Assembly: GCA_045837725.1 (NCBI GenBank)
Contig: JBEWZL010000028.1
Location: 1-23,734, forward strand
Source: Vermamoeba vermiformis
Lineage: Eukaryota > Tubulinea > Echinamoebida
DNA length: 23,734 bases
Direction: 5' to 3'
Shown here: piece by piece, positions 9,419-18,817 of the stretch
How the letters are laid out: the number at the start of each line of letters is the position of its first letter
Numbering within the stretch: the first letter of the stretch is position 1
Program-made: the position numbers and the translations under genes
Notes under the pieces: generated by a model
What the model saw: only the letters and a program-made list of their open reading frames with translations
Told to the model about the DNA's origin: nothing
The model's database searches: none

Positions 9419-10080
9419 TTACAAGAGTGGGTATTGAGCCTTTTGTTTCGTAATGCGTGCGTTGTATTCTGTAATATTACTGAAGCAAAGATCAGATCCA
9501 AACTATCGTGTCAAGTGTCAAAACTTACTTGGTGTAGAGTTCTAACGCGTCTCTATTGGCAGGAGAATAGGGATTTGGATTTTCAAGCAAATCTTGCATT
9601 GCAAGAAGGATCTAAAGGTTCGGTTAGGAGTAAAAAGAATAAAGAGAATGACACTTGCCTGAGAGATACCGACTCCCACGTGCCAATCGTCATTAAATAA
9701 GCTCAAACACACTCTACCTGAGCTAAATACATTCATGTGAAAGAATCCAGGCTTGAAATAAACGACAGGAGCTACGGCAGGATGATTACTACCGAATTGG
9801 ATCGTAAATGTGTATGTTGCTCCTTCCCATGGTGTCTGCGATCAAAAAGTTTTAGCGAAGTATCGTATATATACAAGGGCTATAATTTCTAATTACGTTT
9901 TCAGGGCCGGGAACGCCTGCTTCCCAATGCAACCAATTTTCCTTGCCTCCTTCTTTAATTGGACGTGCGAAGAAGTTGCCAGGTCGATCCTTTGAACGAT
10001 TGTGAGTAATATGATTCGGCGTCTCAGAGTACTGCACCTACCCGAATGCCTCGTCGTTCAAAATTTCTGAAATCTGCCAT
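9419..10080 (-). CDS. UBC9: SUMO-conjugating enzyme E2 (UBC9)
   Basis: It takes SUMO from the E1 and transfers it to lysines. Five exons (10080-10042, 9989-9897, 9835-9659, 9611-9529, 9479-9419) encode 150 residues, close to the 158 of human UBC9. The sequence follows UBC9 throughout: RPGNFFARP, NWLHWEAGVPG, TPWEGATYTF, FFHMNVFSSGRVCLS with catalytic C87, DDW, ILLAMQDLLENPN, and EYNAR near the end. The SGxVCLS block and the WEGxxY segment favour UBC9 over ubiquitin E2s. The HPN motif reads HMN (residues 77-79), keeping the key Asn. Intron 3 uses a GC donor (CAG|GCAAGT at 9658-9657), a known minor class; the other introns are GT-AG. AATAAA on the minus strand lies about 30 nt past the stop (plus 9384-9389). 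It is 179 nt downstream of the SUMO gene. Confidence 0.93.
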
Positions 10081-10259
10081 AAGGCTGCGCACCGAAGGAG
10101 AGAGCTCGGTCATCTATTCGTTTGTGTCTAATACCTGGTAGTATGTCTAATAAAGTGAAATAATAACTCAATTCGCCAAATTGAAATTTATTTAGTTGGG
10201 GACACGAGATTTTTTGTGACATAACAAAATGAAGAATTGAACTGTTCACAATCGTGAAT

Positions 10260-10611
10260 TCAAAACCCTCCTTCTGTTTCGGCCATTACATGTAACTTTG
10301 CACCATTCGTCATTTGTAACTGAATAAATGGATTAGTTTGATCGAATACGTGAAGAATTGCTTACTTTCTCAGGCGTTTCTGTCATCGCGACTTCTTTTT
10401 TATTGAACACCCACTTAATAGTGCTCGTGTCTTTGCCGAACTTAGCGCAATAAGCTGCTTGAACATCCGTTAAAGGATTTTTACTATTTACTACAACATT
10501 CAAACCATTGCCCATCTGTTCGTCGCGTATTTAGTAATGTCGCTATCAACAGACTTAAGAACGTACCCAATCACGGACGGATATTTTAATATTCTCTCCT
10601 CCTTGTGCCAT
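10260..10611 (-). CDS. SUMO: SUMO precursor, compact (84 residues)
   Basis: This is the small modifier of the pathway. Three exons (10611-10567, 10515-10366, 10319-10260; introns 51 and 46 nt) give 84 residues. They run from MAQGGENIKISVRDWMGN, through NPLTDVQAAYCAKFG, TIKWVFNKKEV and TETPEKLQMTNGAKLHV, to ETEGGF. The beta-grasp pattern, the AYC-x-KFG helix, the F-x-x-K-x-V strand, the TPE-K-L-x-M turn and the terminal Gly-Gly all match SUMO rather than ubiquitin or NEDD8. The mature form would end at GG after loss of one Phe. The usual flexible N-terminal tail of 15-20 residues is almost absent and I see no psi-K-x-E chain site there. The order with UBC9, protease and E3 genes on the same strand supports function as the modifier of this cluster. 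AATAAA on the minus strand lies at plus 10187-10192. Confidence 0.93.
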
Positions 10612-10717
10612 TCTTTATCGCAACTTTTGCTTTTGATGTTCCGGTCAAAAATTCGGTTTTTGTGCTTGTGAAATTTGGGCTGGCGAATTCCCTTTCTTTT
10701 AATTTTAATCTTCACTG
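10612..10717. promoter_or_regulatory. Shared 106-bp divergent promoter region
   Basis: This is the only space between the start codons of the SUMO gene (minus) and the SP-RING/RING gene (plus), so both promoters and 5' leaders must lie here or overlap the genes. It is T-rich on the plus strand near 10690-10712. I see no definite TATA box. Such a short shared region suggests co-regulation. Confidence 0.5.
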
Positions 10718-11453
10718 ATGGAGCATCAACCAGTCATAATTTCGTTATTGCATCCAGGCACAAATAAGCGCATTAAAAAAGCGGTCATTGGATGTAATTG
10801 CAGTCACAACTCCGCTTTTGATCTGGAGGTAAATTCGAATTCTTTACTGTAAAAGAATAGATTAACTTTTAATTAATTAGGAGTTTAAACGAAGCAATGA
10901 AATTACATGTCCCTTGTGCAGAAAAAGCTTGAAAAATGCGCAGGTTAGTTTCCCAAAGTGACGCAGGTTAGTTTTGACTGTTTTGACAGGGCATCACGGA
11001 ATTGAAGCGCGCTCGATTAATTTCAACCATTTTAAAAGCCGTGAAACACCAACCAAAGGTTGTTGCCGTCAAATTGTGGCCTAATGAGGACTGGGCACCC
11101 TTATCAGCGGGTAAGATTAAACAAAGAAAGTTTTACTAGCTAATAATTCACTTGTAGATATGAAGCCAGTTGTAATCGAGTTAAATCTGACAAAATCTTC
11201 GGCGCCGATCGTGTACGATTTGGATCTGACGCAACCAAAGCCTCAGCAAGCACCGAGTCAACCCGCAGCACAGCAACCAACACCACAAGAAGCAGAGTGT
11301 GCTGTTTGCTATAGTGCACCACCTAGTCACGCATTCGTGCCTTGCGGTCACTTTGTGTGTTGTGCTGAATGCGCAGATCAAACCTTTCAAACTCGCAAAA
11401 AATGCATAATTTGTAACGAGCCGATTAGCCAAATATTAAAACTGTTCCACTAG
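10718..11453 (+). CDS. SP-RING + SIM + C-terminal RING fusion, candidate dual SUMO/ubiquitin E3
   Basis: Four exons (10718-10828, 10881-10943, 10990-11110, 11158-11453) encode 196 residues. Residues 6-95 form a second SP-RING: IISLLHP, then C28 and H30 in CNCSHNSAFDLEEF, C47 and C50 in CPLCRK, and a tail VVAVKLWPNEDWAP like the SIZ/PIAS DGSWxP segment. The first Cys of the usual CPL is His here. Residues 103-123 carry two SUMO-interaction-like motifs, VVIELNLT and IVYDLDLT. A Gln/Pro linker leads to a C-terminal C3HC4 RING of the IAP/MDM2 type: C146, C149, C161, H163, C167, C170, C181 and C184, then KLFH at the end. SP-RINGs are SUMO E3 modules, while SIM plus RING is the plan of SUMO-targeted ubiquitin ligases. 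The protein may bridge the two modifications; this is inference. It ends 53 nt from the convergent kinase gene. Confidence 0.88.
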
Positions 11454-11506
11454 CCAACCTAATTACAATCTACGACCTAATCTACAATCTACGTAAATTC
11501 GTTATG

Positions 11507-14500
11507 TCACTTCATTTGTTTCAATCGTCCAAGGACCTCGCTCATGTCAGGTCTGTGTGCTGGGTTCTGTTTGCAGCAGTGAATGACGAGCTGTTTCAGA
11601 TCGAAGTGATCTTCGTTGCGAATAGCTTCGTTGATACGTTTCTCTCGTGACGTCTCGTCAATTACTGGAGGTAGGCCTGCATTACTGAGCATGTGAAACA
11701 ACACCACCCCAAAGCTACAACCGCAGAGGTTAGTCACCGAACGAACGCCAGAGTAATGACATACGAATAGACATCAACTTTGTACGAATAAATTGGCTCC
11801 CAAGCCAGCACCTCAGGCGCCATAAAACCTAATGTGCCGGTCTCGCCTGTAAATATTGTGTCCTGGCTAAACCATTTGGCAGTACCAAAGTCTGTCAACT
11901 TGGCTCGCTTGCTCTTTTGATACAACTGTCGATGGTCAGTGCGCGTCTAGCACGTGTCTTGATCCTTACCAATATGTTGGCACTCTTGAGATCGCGGTGG
12001 ATAATCTGCGGAGTGAGGCTGTGCAAGTGATCGAGTCCCTTTGCAACATCCAATGCAATTTGTACGATTTCCGACCGCGATAATTTCACTTTGCGCTTGG
12101 CCAGCAAGTCGTGCAGTGATCCGTGCTTCATATACTCGAGCACCAGTGCAGGTTGATTGTTCTCAGGATTTGTTGACGTGCCCATCAATAGAACGATGTG
12201 TTTGTGACGCACTTGCCTAAGAATGTTGTCAGGTACAAGCACGAATAACGCTTTATCGCGAGTATTACGAAAGGATTTTTGCTTCGGCAAGCACTGTCAC
12301 GGGCGAGTTTAGAGCAGTCCGTTTGAGTTCTTTGATCGCAAACTTTTGGTTGTACCACGTTGCTTTGCGAACACTGCCAAATGATCCTTCGCCAAGTGTC
12401 TCTTCGAACATCAGCTCCTCATAAGGAAAGTCTGCAATGTTGTTAATATAGGTAGACGCACTAATTTAATGGTCGTACTGGAAATGTTTCGTTTGATGAG
12501 TCGCAGCGCTGCTTCGTGCTCTACTTTCAACTCCTCAAGGCGTCTCAATTTGTCGCGCAGAATGTTATTATCTGTTTCGAGAAAGTCGCTCGCATGCTCG
12601 TGTACCTATTCGTGCTTTCGGTTAGATGTTCGAGATATGCTACTAGACTTACGGTCGAGTGAGCTGAGGGGAGATCGATCCGAATTGGGGGACCAAGTCG
12701 CCAAGTCAAATCGTCGTTCACTCGCAGGTAGTAGCACCACACTTGACCAACAGCCACTTCGATTGATAAGAGGTGCTCTACAACCTCCCACTGCACTTCA
12801 TTTAGTCTGCCGAGATTTATAGACGCAGAGCTCGACCATTGGTTCAGCCATATGACACGAATTCTCTTTCGGCGTAGAAAGAAATTGAAGCGCAATGTCA
12901 TCTCTTGACAGTCTTGAGGCGAAATAATCTTGGCCTCCATGGCTTTGGCATGGCCTTCGTAAAAAGACTGTCTAGAGCTATCGAGAACACGTTCAATGTC
13001 CTCCAATGTCACTTCGCTCCCAGTTTTGCAAAGTGCCGATTCAATGAGCAGTGAGTCCACATCGGACGGCGACAAGTTGGTATATTCCGTGTAGCTGTGC
13101 CAAAAGCGCGACACAAAGTTTGCCCCATAGTATCTCTTGCAACCTGACACGCATCAGCCGGATTCGTTAGGTATTGCAATCATGTTTGGACTAACCAGCA
13201 AGCTTCTCTGCAATTTTAGGCAACTCTTCTTTGGCTAGCTTAATGGTTTTGGAATTTCGTGTGGTGGCCAGGAGGTATTCGTGAATAGAACAGGTGTCGC
13301 CCAGTCTGACTGGAAGGCTTTTATCGACCGAAAATTCGTGCGCGTGATCACTTGTCGTCGTAGCTACGTAGTGTTAGAGGCACATCGGAGTGTGGACCTA
13401 GCTTACCGAGGATTGTTAGAGATTTTGTGTCGATATTTGCTTGCTTGCAGTGTTCGAAGAATTCTTTGACTTGCTTCTGATTCTCGTGTACATCCTGCAC
13501 GACAATGATCACGCCGTCCCCATGGTTACGCTGAATCAGGGAGAGAAGGGACTCGAAGCCAAATAACTGCCAACATCATCAGTACTTTGATTGTTGGTAC
13601 GGAGTGCTAGGACTTACACTCGTCATCACAACAAATGGTCGGCCAAGGTCGGACACTAATTGTGTCAGTTAATTACAGCTTTAATAGTACCTAGTACTTA
13701 CAAAGGGCATTGACTACCAGTGAGCTCTTTGTGGCAATTAAATAAGTAATGGCTGAGTAATCAGTAGCAAATAACTTACCGCACCATCGAGCAATATCGT
13801 CACGGGAGAATTCAATTTCGACAAACATTGGAGCTCTGTGATCGAATCAATCTCTTGTTTTAGCTTCGCACGAAGTGTGGGCAGGCTACAGACATCCTCG
13901 ATAAAGTCGGTAGATTTAATTCGACGGAACCAGATCCGCTGGATATCCGACGTAATTAGGGACTCAATCTTCCGCAATTGTTTGTCTTGACTCGTCAGCG
14001 ATGAAATTACAGAGCCAATCTCCGCGTTTATATGCGGCAGATCATCGTCCAGCCAACATTTGTGACAAATTCTATTGCGCTCCATCGCATTTTTAATTGC
14101 AGTCACTCCGTCGTCATTCAATTTGTTGTCTGCAAGGGTTAGATCGATGGCAGATGGTGCATTTAATTACCTTTTAAGTTTAGCTCGGTGATGCTTTGAT
14201 TGGTTTCAATCATCGAAGCCAGTCCCAGCGCTCCGTCTGAACCAATGTTGTTATCTGCACTTCTAAGTGAGCACCGAGATATGCCTTCGTAAATATATTA
14301 TACATACCAGAGATGTCTAAATGCGTGAGAGAGGTGTTCTGTGCGAGAGCCTTTGCTAGATAGTTAGCCCCTTCGTCCTCAATTCCGTTGGCTTCAGATC
14401 TGTTAGTGGGCGACGATTCGTTGTCCATTTCATACCCTTAATTCCGAGCCTCCTCAGTGAGTGATTGTGCGAGATACTTTCTGCAATTAGCTTCGCTCCT

Positions 14501-14903
14501 TCTGGTCCAATGTCGCCGTCTGGCTCCGAGATCATTAATTTTGTTGCCTTCGAAGGAAGGTGATCTTACTCCATATTGTTAGAGCAGTCAATGAGTTGGT
14601 GTTACTGATCATCAAGGCGATATGCAAGGCTCCTTCTGGTCCAAGTGAATGGACAGCTGCCAAAAATAAATGAAAATTAATATTTAATAAATTAATTAAA
14701 AGTGAGTTTAATACGAAATATATCTAGGATGTTAATCGAAGAGCTTTGTGCAAGGGCCTCGCAAATCAATTGAAACGAATCGTCTCTGCCAAAATAAAAA
14801 GAATTAACATAAAAAAATAAGATTTACATTTTACTCACTGCGCATCACTAATGTATACTGGTGCTTTGTTCGAGCACGGTGGCGAGTATAATTCCCTCTT
14901 CAT
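11507..14903 (-). CDS. LRR / P-loop NTPase-like / coiled-coil / TKL protein kinase
   Basis: Seventeen exons join in frame to 870 residues: 14903-14839, 14785-14715, 14656-14570, 14519-14436, 14391-14308, 14254-14171, 14129-13780, 13726-13702, 13655-13618, 13566-13407, 13363-13196, 13143-12653, 12605-12479, 12431-12269, 12216-11970, 11925-11765 and 11714-11507. Residues 20-170 are ribonuclease-inhibitor-type LRRs (NxIGxEGAxxLA...NxSLxxLxI). Next is a region with VTILLDG, a KSSLVVNALL P-loop-like segment and VIIVVQDVHE as a Walker-B-like strand. A coiled coil around RDKLRRLEELKVEHEAALR precedes the kinase: GEGSFGSV, AIKEL, HRDLKSANIL, DFGTAKW, TGTLGFMAPEV and DVYSFGVV. All core kinase residues are present, so it should be active as a Ser/Thr or dual-specificity TKL kinase, likely in intracellular sensing. 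The P-loop splice at 13779-13727 is uncertain: exon 8 could start earlier. The layout recalls ROCO proteins, but I cannot confirm Roc or COR domains. Confidence 0.85.
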
Positions 14904-15257
14904 TGCTGATCACGCACCAACTTATCTCTATAGTAGTAACGCTTTGCGAAAAGTCTACGAGTTGCCTGAAACATTCTCTTGTTGTAATGCTGATAGTGGT
15001 TGACTACATATTGTAGATTAATGAATTGTCTGTCGTGTTTTTTCATTTTTTTATTTAATGAAATTGACTAATCGTGATTTCGAAAGTATTCGTAATTAGT
15101 ATCAGTACCTTCTCCATGATCAATTGTGTGCTTGGGTGGAGGAAATACAAGCGTTTTCAGGGTCAAAAAAAGTTTGATCGGAATCTCGCTTAGAATGACA
15201 GGTATCACAACAATTTATTTATTCAAACCCCAAAATAGCTCCAAAAGATTACCCTGT
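14904..15257. other. Intergenic spacer, kinase promoter and upstream gene 3' end
   Basis: This 354-nt gap lies between two minus-strand genes. It holds minus-strand AATAAA signals at plus 15214-15219 and 15218-15223, about 35-45 nt past the stop of the membrane-protein gene, and a T/A-rich stretch at 15039-15075 that may be part of the kinase promoter. I see no gene in it. Confidence 0.5.
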
Positions 15258-16517
15258 TCACTTTGCTTGTCGCTGATGTTTCAGCTCGGCCATGAAGTGC
15301 GTTACTGCTAGCCTAATCTCTTCATCGAAAAATGCATTGCGATTCGAAAATATAATTCTCGTCAGCACAACCGATATGAACACGAACAATATCTTGGCTA
15401 GTGTCGTCGAGAAGCCACCAATGTCCTTGAGCGAGCGATAGATGAAGTACCAGCCATTTTCTTCTTTTGTCGTCGGAATTTTAGTCGTGGCTAATCGGAG
15501 TTGCAATTCTAACACGCTGAAGGGCAGAGGAATAGCCATTACGGATATGTTGTTCGTCGTGACTGCTGGATAACACATGCGATTCAGTCGCAGCAAAGTC
15601 GTGTTTGGCGCGCATTGGAGATGATTGTCCATGATGTTTAGGGTCGTAGTGCTCGTCGGATAAGACACTTTGGTCAAGTACGCGAATGGGCTGGAGCTGT
15701 CGGGGTCGGGGAATTTGTGCTCTTCGCGGTGAAATTCAAGGATTGCTTGTGTGATGCCGCCGAGCAGGACTTGCGTGTGGTACGTGCTCGGATTGTTGAA
15801 AAATGCCTCGGAGCTTTCGTACCAACCCCCGGGAGTGGTGGCAGGGAATTGGTTGATGCGGCTCCAGAAACCGAGCAGCTGGATCTCGACAATCTCGAGT
15901 CTTCTGAGAGCTTGCCAGATCGGACATTGCTCATCGCCAAACGAGACGCACTGCAAGTCACGATTGAAGGTCACGACAGATTTGCACCTCGCAGTCATGT
16001 CATCCGTGTCGCACGAGTAGCTCTCAACGGGAGTTTGGAGCTGGGTCGAATTGCGGAGTAAATTTCTCTGACCGGTAGGACTCCAATGAACGCACGAGGC
16101 AGTGACTTCGGCGTGAAAGTTCTCTCGCTGTGACATGCGCCACACTACTGGATGCCAGCCTCGAAAGCCGCTGCGTGAGAAACAGAGTCCAAACACGGGC
16201 AGCGGAAATAATTTGCTCTCCTCGCCCTTCTGCTGGTAATAGTCAGAGTTGATGCTGCTGCTGATCTCGGGAAATGATTGGTAGTTGAGGTAGAACACGG
16301 ATGTAATGATTGCAACTGCGGCACAAATCAAAAGCAGTTTGTGGATCTTTTCGATAAATTCTTTTTTGCGACCAATAGCGTCGGATGCTTCCGGCAGCGT
16401 GAATCTGGCGATGATTCGCTTCATTGGATTGTTGTAGTGCGCTTTACCATCGGGATCTGGTCCAACGAACTCGTTTCGATCTTCTTTTGAGAGGAGCTGA
16501 TATGAGAAGTCAGCCAT
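15258..16517 (-). CDS. Intronless two-TM membrane protein with large Cys-containing loop
   Basis: A single uninterrupted frame encodes 419 residues, in contrast to its intron-rich neighbours. There is a cytoplasmic-type N terminus of about 57 residues, a membrane segment near 58-78 (KLLLICAAVAIITSVFYL), a loop of about 290 residues with several cysteines and NTT/NIS glycosylation sites, a second membrane segment near 368-390 (LFVFISVVLTRI), and a short charged tail. This topology (short ends inside, large Cys-rich loop outside) is that of trimeric ligand-gated channels such as P2X or ENaC/ASIC, but I see no diagnostic motif of either, so the function is unknown. The lack of introns may reflect retrocopying or simple intron loss. 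Confidence 0.8.
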   Translation of the reverse strand: MADFSYQLLSKEDRNEFVGPDPDGKAHYNNPMKRIIARFTLPEASDAIGRKKEFIEKIHKLLLICAAVAIITSVFYLNYQSFPEISSSINSDYYQQKGEESKLFPLPVFGLCFSRSGFRGWHPVVWRMSQRENFHAEVTASCVHWSPTGQRNLLRNSTQLQTPVESYSCDTDDMTARCKSVVTFNRDLQCVSFGDEQCPIWQALRRLEIVEIQLLGFWSRINQFPATTPGGWYESSEAFFNNPSTYHTQVLLGGITQAILEFHREEHKFPDPDSSSPFAYLTKVSYPTSTTTLNIMDNHLQCAPNTTLLRLNRMCYPAVTTNNISVMAIPLPFSVLELQLRLATTKIPTTKEENGWYFIYRSLKDIGGFSTTLAKILFVFISVVLTRIIFSNRNAFFDEEIRLAVTHFMAELKHQRQAK

Positions 16518-16830
16518 TGTGGTGTAATGTAATAATTAGGAATAATGATTGTCCGTTTGGTTTACTTTCATAGTTTGACCAATCAGAGGACGAGAATTGA
16601 GCGGCGGAATTACTTCTGATTTGTGTAAATGTTTAAAACCGCGTTAATTTTACCTGTCGGCCACTTAGCGCTCGAGCGCAACGTGTTGCGGTTTTTATTT
16701 GTGGACCACTTTAATGAATGGTCGGCTTTTCATTATCTGAAAACCCGTCATTAATTAATTAATTTCCGATTGTTATTATATATACTACTTCCTCTTTGTA
16801 CTTGGATTACTGGACCTGGGCCTCAGACCG
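16518..16830. promoter_or_regulatory. Divergent intergenic region with a TATA-like box
   Basis: It lies between the minus-strand membrane-protein gene and the plus-strand PSI gene, and should hold both promoters. A TATA-like TTATATATACTAC is at 16777-16789, oriented for the plus-strand gene. A TTAATTAATTAATT run is at 16751-16764. I see no gene here. Confidence 0.45.
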
Positions 16831-16977
16831 TACTATTCAACTTAGTTGTTTGTCCGTCGGTCGCCATTTCATTGCCTTGTTGAATGGTCAATCAAACGCT
16901 TTCAAGCAATTCGGAGGTTCTTTTGAGAATAGTAAGTGACAAGCCTAACGAGTATGTTAACTAATCTGACGTACCAG

Positions 16978-18639
16978 GACTTCGTTCCTGCCCTCTTCCA
17001 ATTACATCTGGTTTTTCCGAAATCTATGATCACTATGTTATAGATGTCGCTGATAATAATTTCTTGAACATCAACGTCAAGGAAATAACTGCGGATTATG
17101 TCGAGATCTTTGTGCAGAAAGATCGCCTCCCTACAACATCTGATAATCTCGATCGATACACAGGCGACACGAACAACAAGTTCCTCAGCTTGGATCCTTG
17201 CACAGTCTCTGCTGGTAAATATTACATCTCTATTTGGGGAGGTTCGGGTGGTCAAATGCAGCTTACCGTAAACACTGTGCCCCACAAGTGCGTCACTCCG
17301 ATTACTTCTGCATTCTCCGAAACGCTCGTAATCCACTCTGGTCACTGGCTGTACTACACATATGGTAATTGCCTAATGTCTGTGACATACGCTGACCGAT
17401 TGCTAAAACAGATGTCAGCGCCAATCAAAATCAATACGTCGTGTTTTTAGCTCAGCCAATTACAGGCACCACATCTACTTACATGCAATATGACGCACAG
17501 CCTACATCGAGTTATTATGCGTTGTATAACAGCAACAGCGGTACCAAATCGTTGCCAGCATCTCCGTGTGACATTCAAGCGGTGAACACAGTGTATTTTG
17601 CCGTTCGTTCCTTCGCTGACCAATCATCTGTCGCACTCTCGCTCCTGACCAGTATGTGGATAGCCTATTCAGAAAATGTTATCTAACTATGTCGCAGGCA
17701 ATGTCACATGCCCGATTGAGTTACGTAGCCACGTACATTATCTTTCTGGTCTGGTGACAACTATTGGACAACAACAACTCGATTTTCATTCGAGGTTACT
17801 GCAAATATGACCCGTAAGTAAGATTACTAAACTTAAAAGCAATACTTACGAAGCATAGCCATGGCTATTCGCTTGTCCGTGTCGAGTCAGGTGTCGCAGG
17901 CGGTGTATCTCGCATTCAATCGAGAGCCCACGACCTCCGCTTATGACTACTACAGCTACTCTACAATGTAAGTACTGTGTTAAGAATCCTGGCCAGAAGT
18001 ACTTACGAACTGTTTTAGAAATGTTCCGCTTACATCATTCGCAGTCGGCAAGTGGCACGTGATGGTCAAAGGCAACGCCAAGCCTTTCACTCTTACAGCT
18101 AGCTTTGGTACGTAGAATTCACTGAGATATCTTTTGCTAACGTGGTACAGACTCGTCTGCATCGGCTGCTGTCCCCAGCTCAAATCCTTCTTCTAGCCCC
18201 GTTGCCAATAATGACATCTGCAGCTCGTTTGACTCGTGCTCATCGTGCACTCCCGTTGGAGGCTGTGGCTGGTGCTCGTACAGCAGTACTTGTCAAAAAG
18301 GTACGTAAATGCTGTCTTCCACTCAGCTCTAATGTTACATCAGGTGACTTCTATGGCTCTGACAGTTATTGTCCAACGGCCTATTGGAACTACGCCTCGT
18401 GCCCTGTTGAGCCTGTAACGTGCTCAGCTTCTTCGTGCAGCGATTGCTTCGGACAAACTGGTTGCGTCTGGTGTGCCACTGCGACAAGCTGTATTCCGCG
18501 GTTGAGTGCTAACTCAACGTGTCTGAATTACACTGAAGCCGCTCAGTGCACAGCTCCTGGCAAGGTTAGCAACGCATTGCAGATTAATGCTGTCGATGTG
18601 TTATTATCCGCTTTATCAGCTCTTGTCATGTACTTGTAG
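16978..18639 (+). CDS. Surface protein with PPC-like repeats and two PSI modules, probably GPI-anchored
   Basis: Exons visible: an upstream exon ending at 16931 (start codon not resolved), then 16978-17364, 17412-17651, 17698-17813, 17859-17967, 18019-18107, 18151-18300 and 18344-18639. The N-terminal two thirds contain repeated beta-rich units like bacterial pre-peptidase C-terminal domains (CTVSAGKYYISIWGGSGG, CDIQAVNTVYFAVRSF, AVGKWHVMVKG). Then come two PSI-type cysteine modules: CSSFDSCSSCTPVGGCGWC and CSASSCSDCFGQTGCVWC. The protein ends in a hydrophobic segment (VDVLLSALSALVMYL) after a small polar stretch, the usual GPI-attachment signal. In the exon 17698-17813 the frame shifts at a tandem TCTGG duplication (17745-17754); with one copy the frame reads on cleanly as LSGDNYWTTTTRFSFEV. 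This is either a real null allele or a sequence error. AATAAA is at 18662-18667. Confidence 0.75.
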
Positions 18640-18817
18640 AGCTTTCTTTTATTGTTAGCAGAATAAATTTATTACACTTACCTCAAACACTGTCACTCGT
18701 TCACAGTAATAATTTAGAAAATATTTTACGGCACGTTGATGAAAATATCTGTAAAATTTTCCACCCATAAATACAACACAAATTGTTATTTTAATTAATT
18801 TAATTATTTACCGCTTT

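Noticed and set aside
15674-16061. Several overlapping frames on both strands inside the two-TM gene
   Set aside because: They are shadows of one long minus-strand frame in GC-richer DNA, with no domains of their own.
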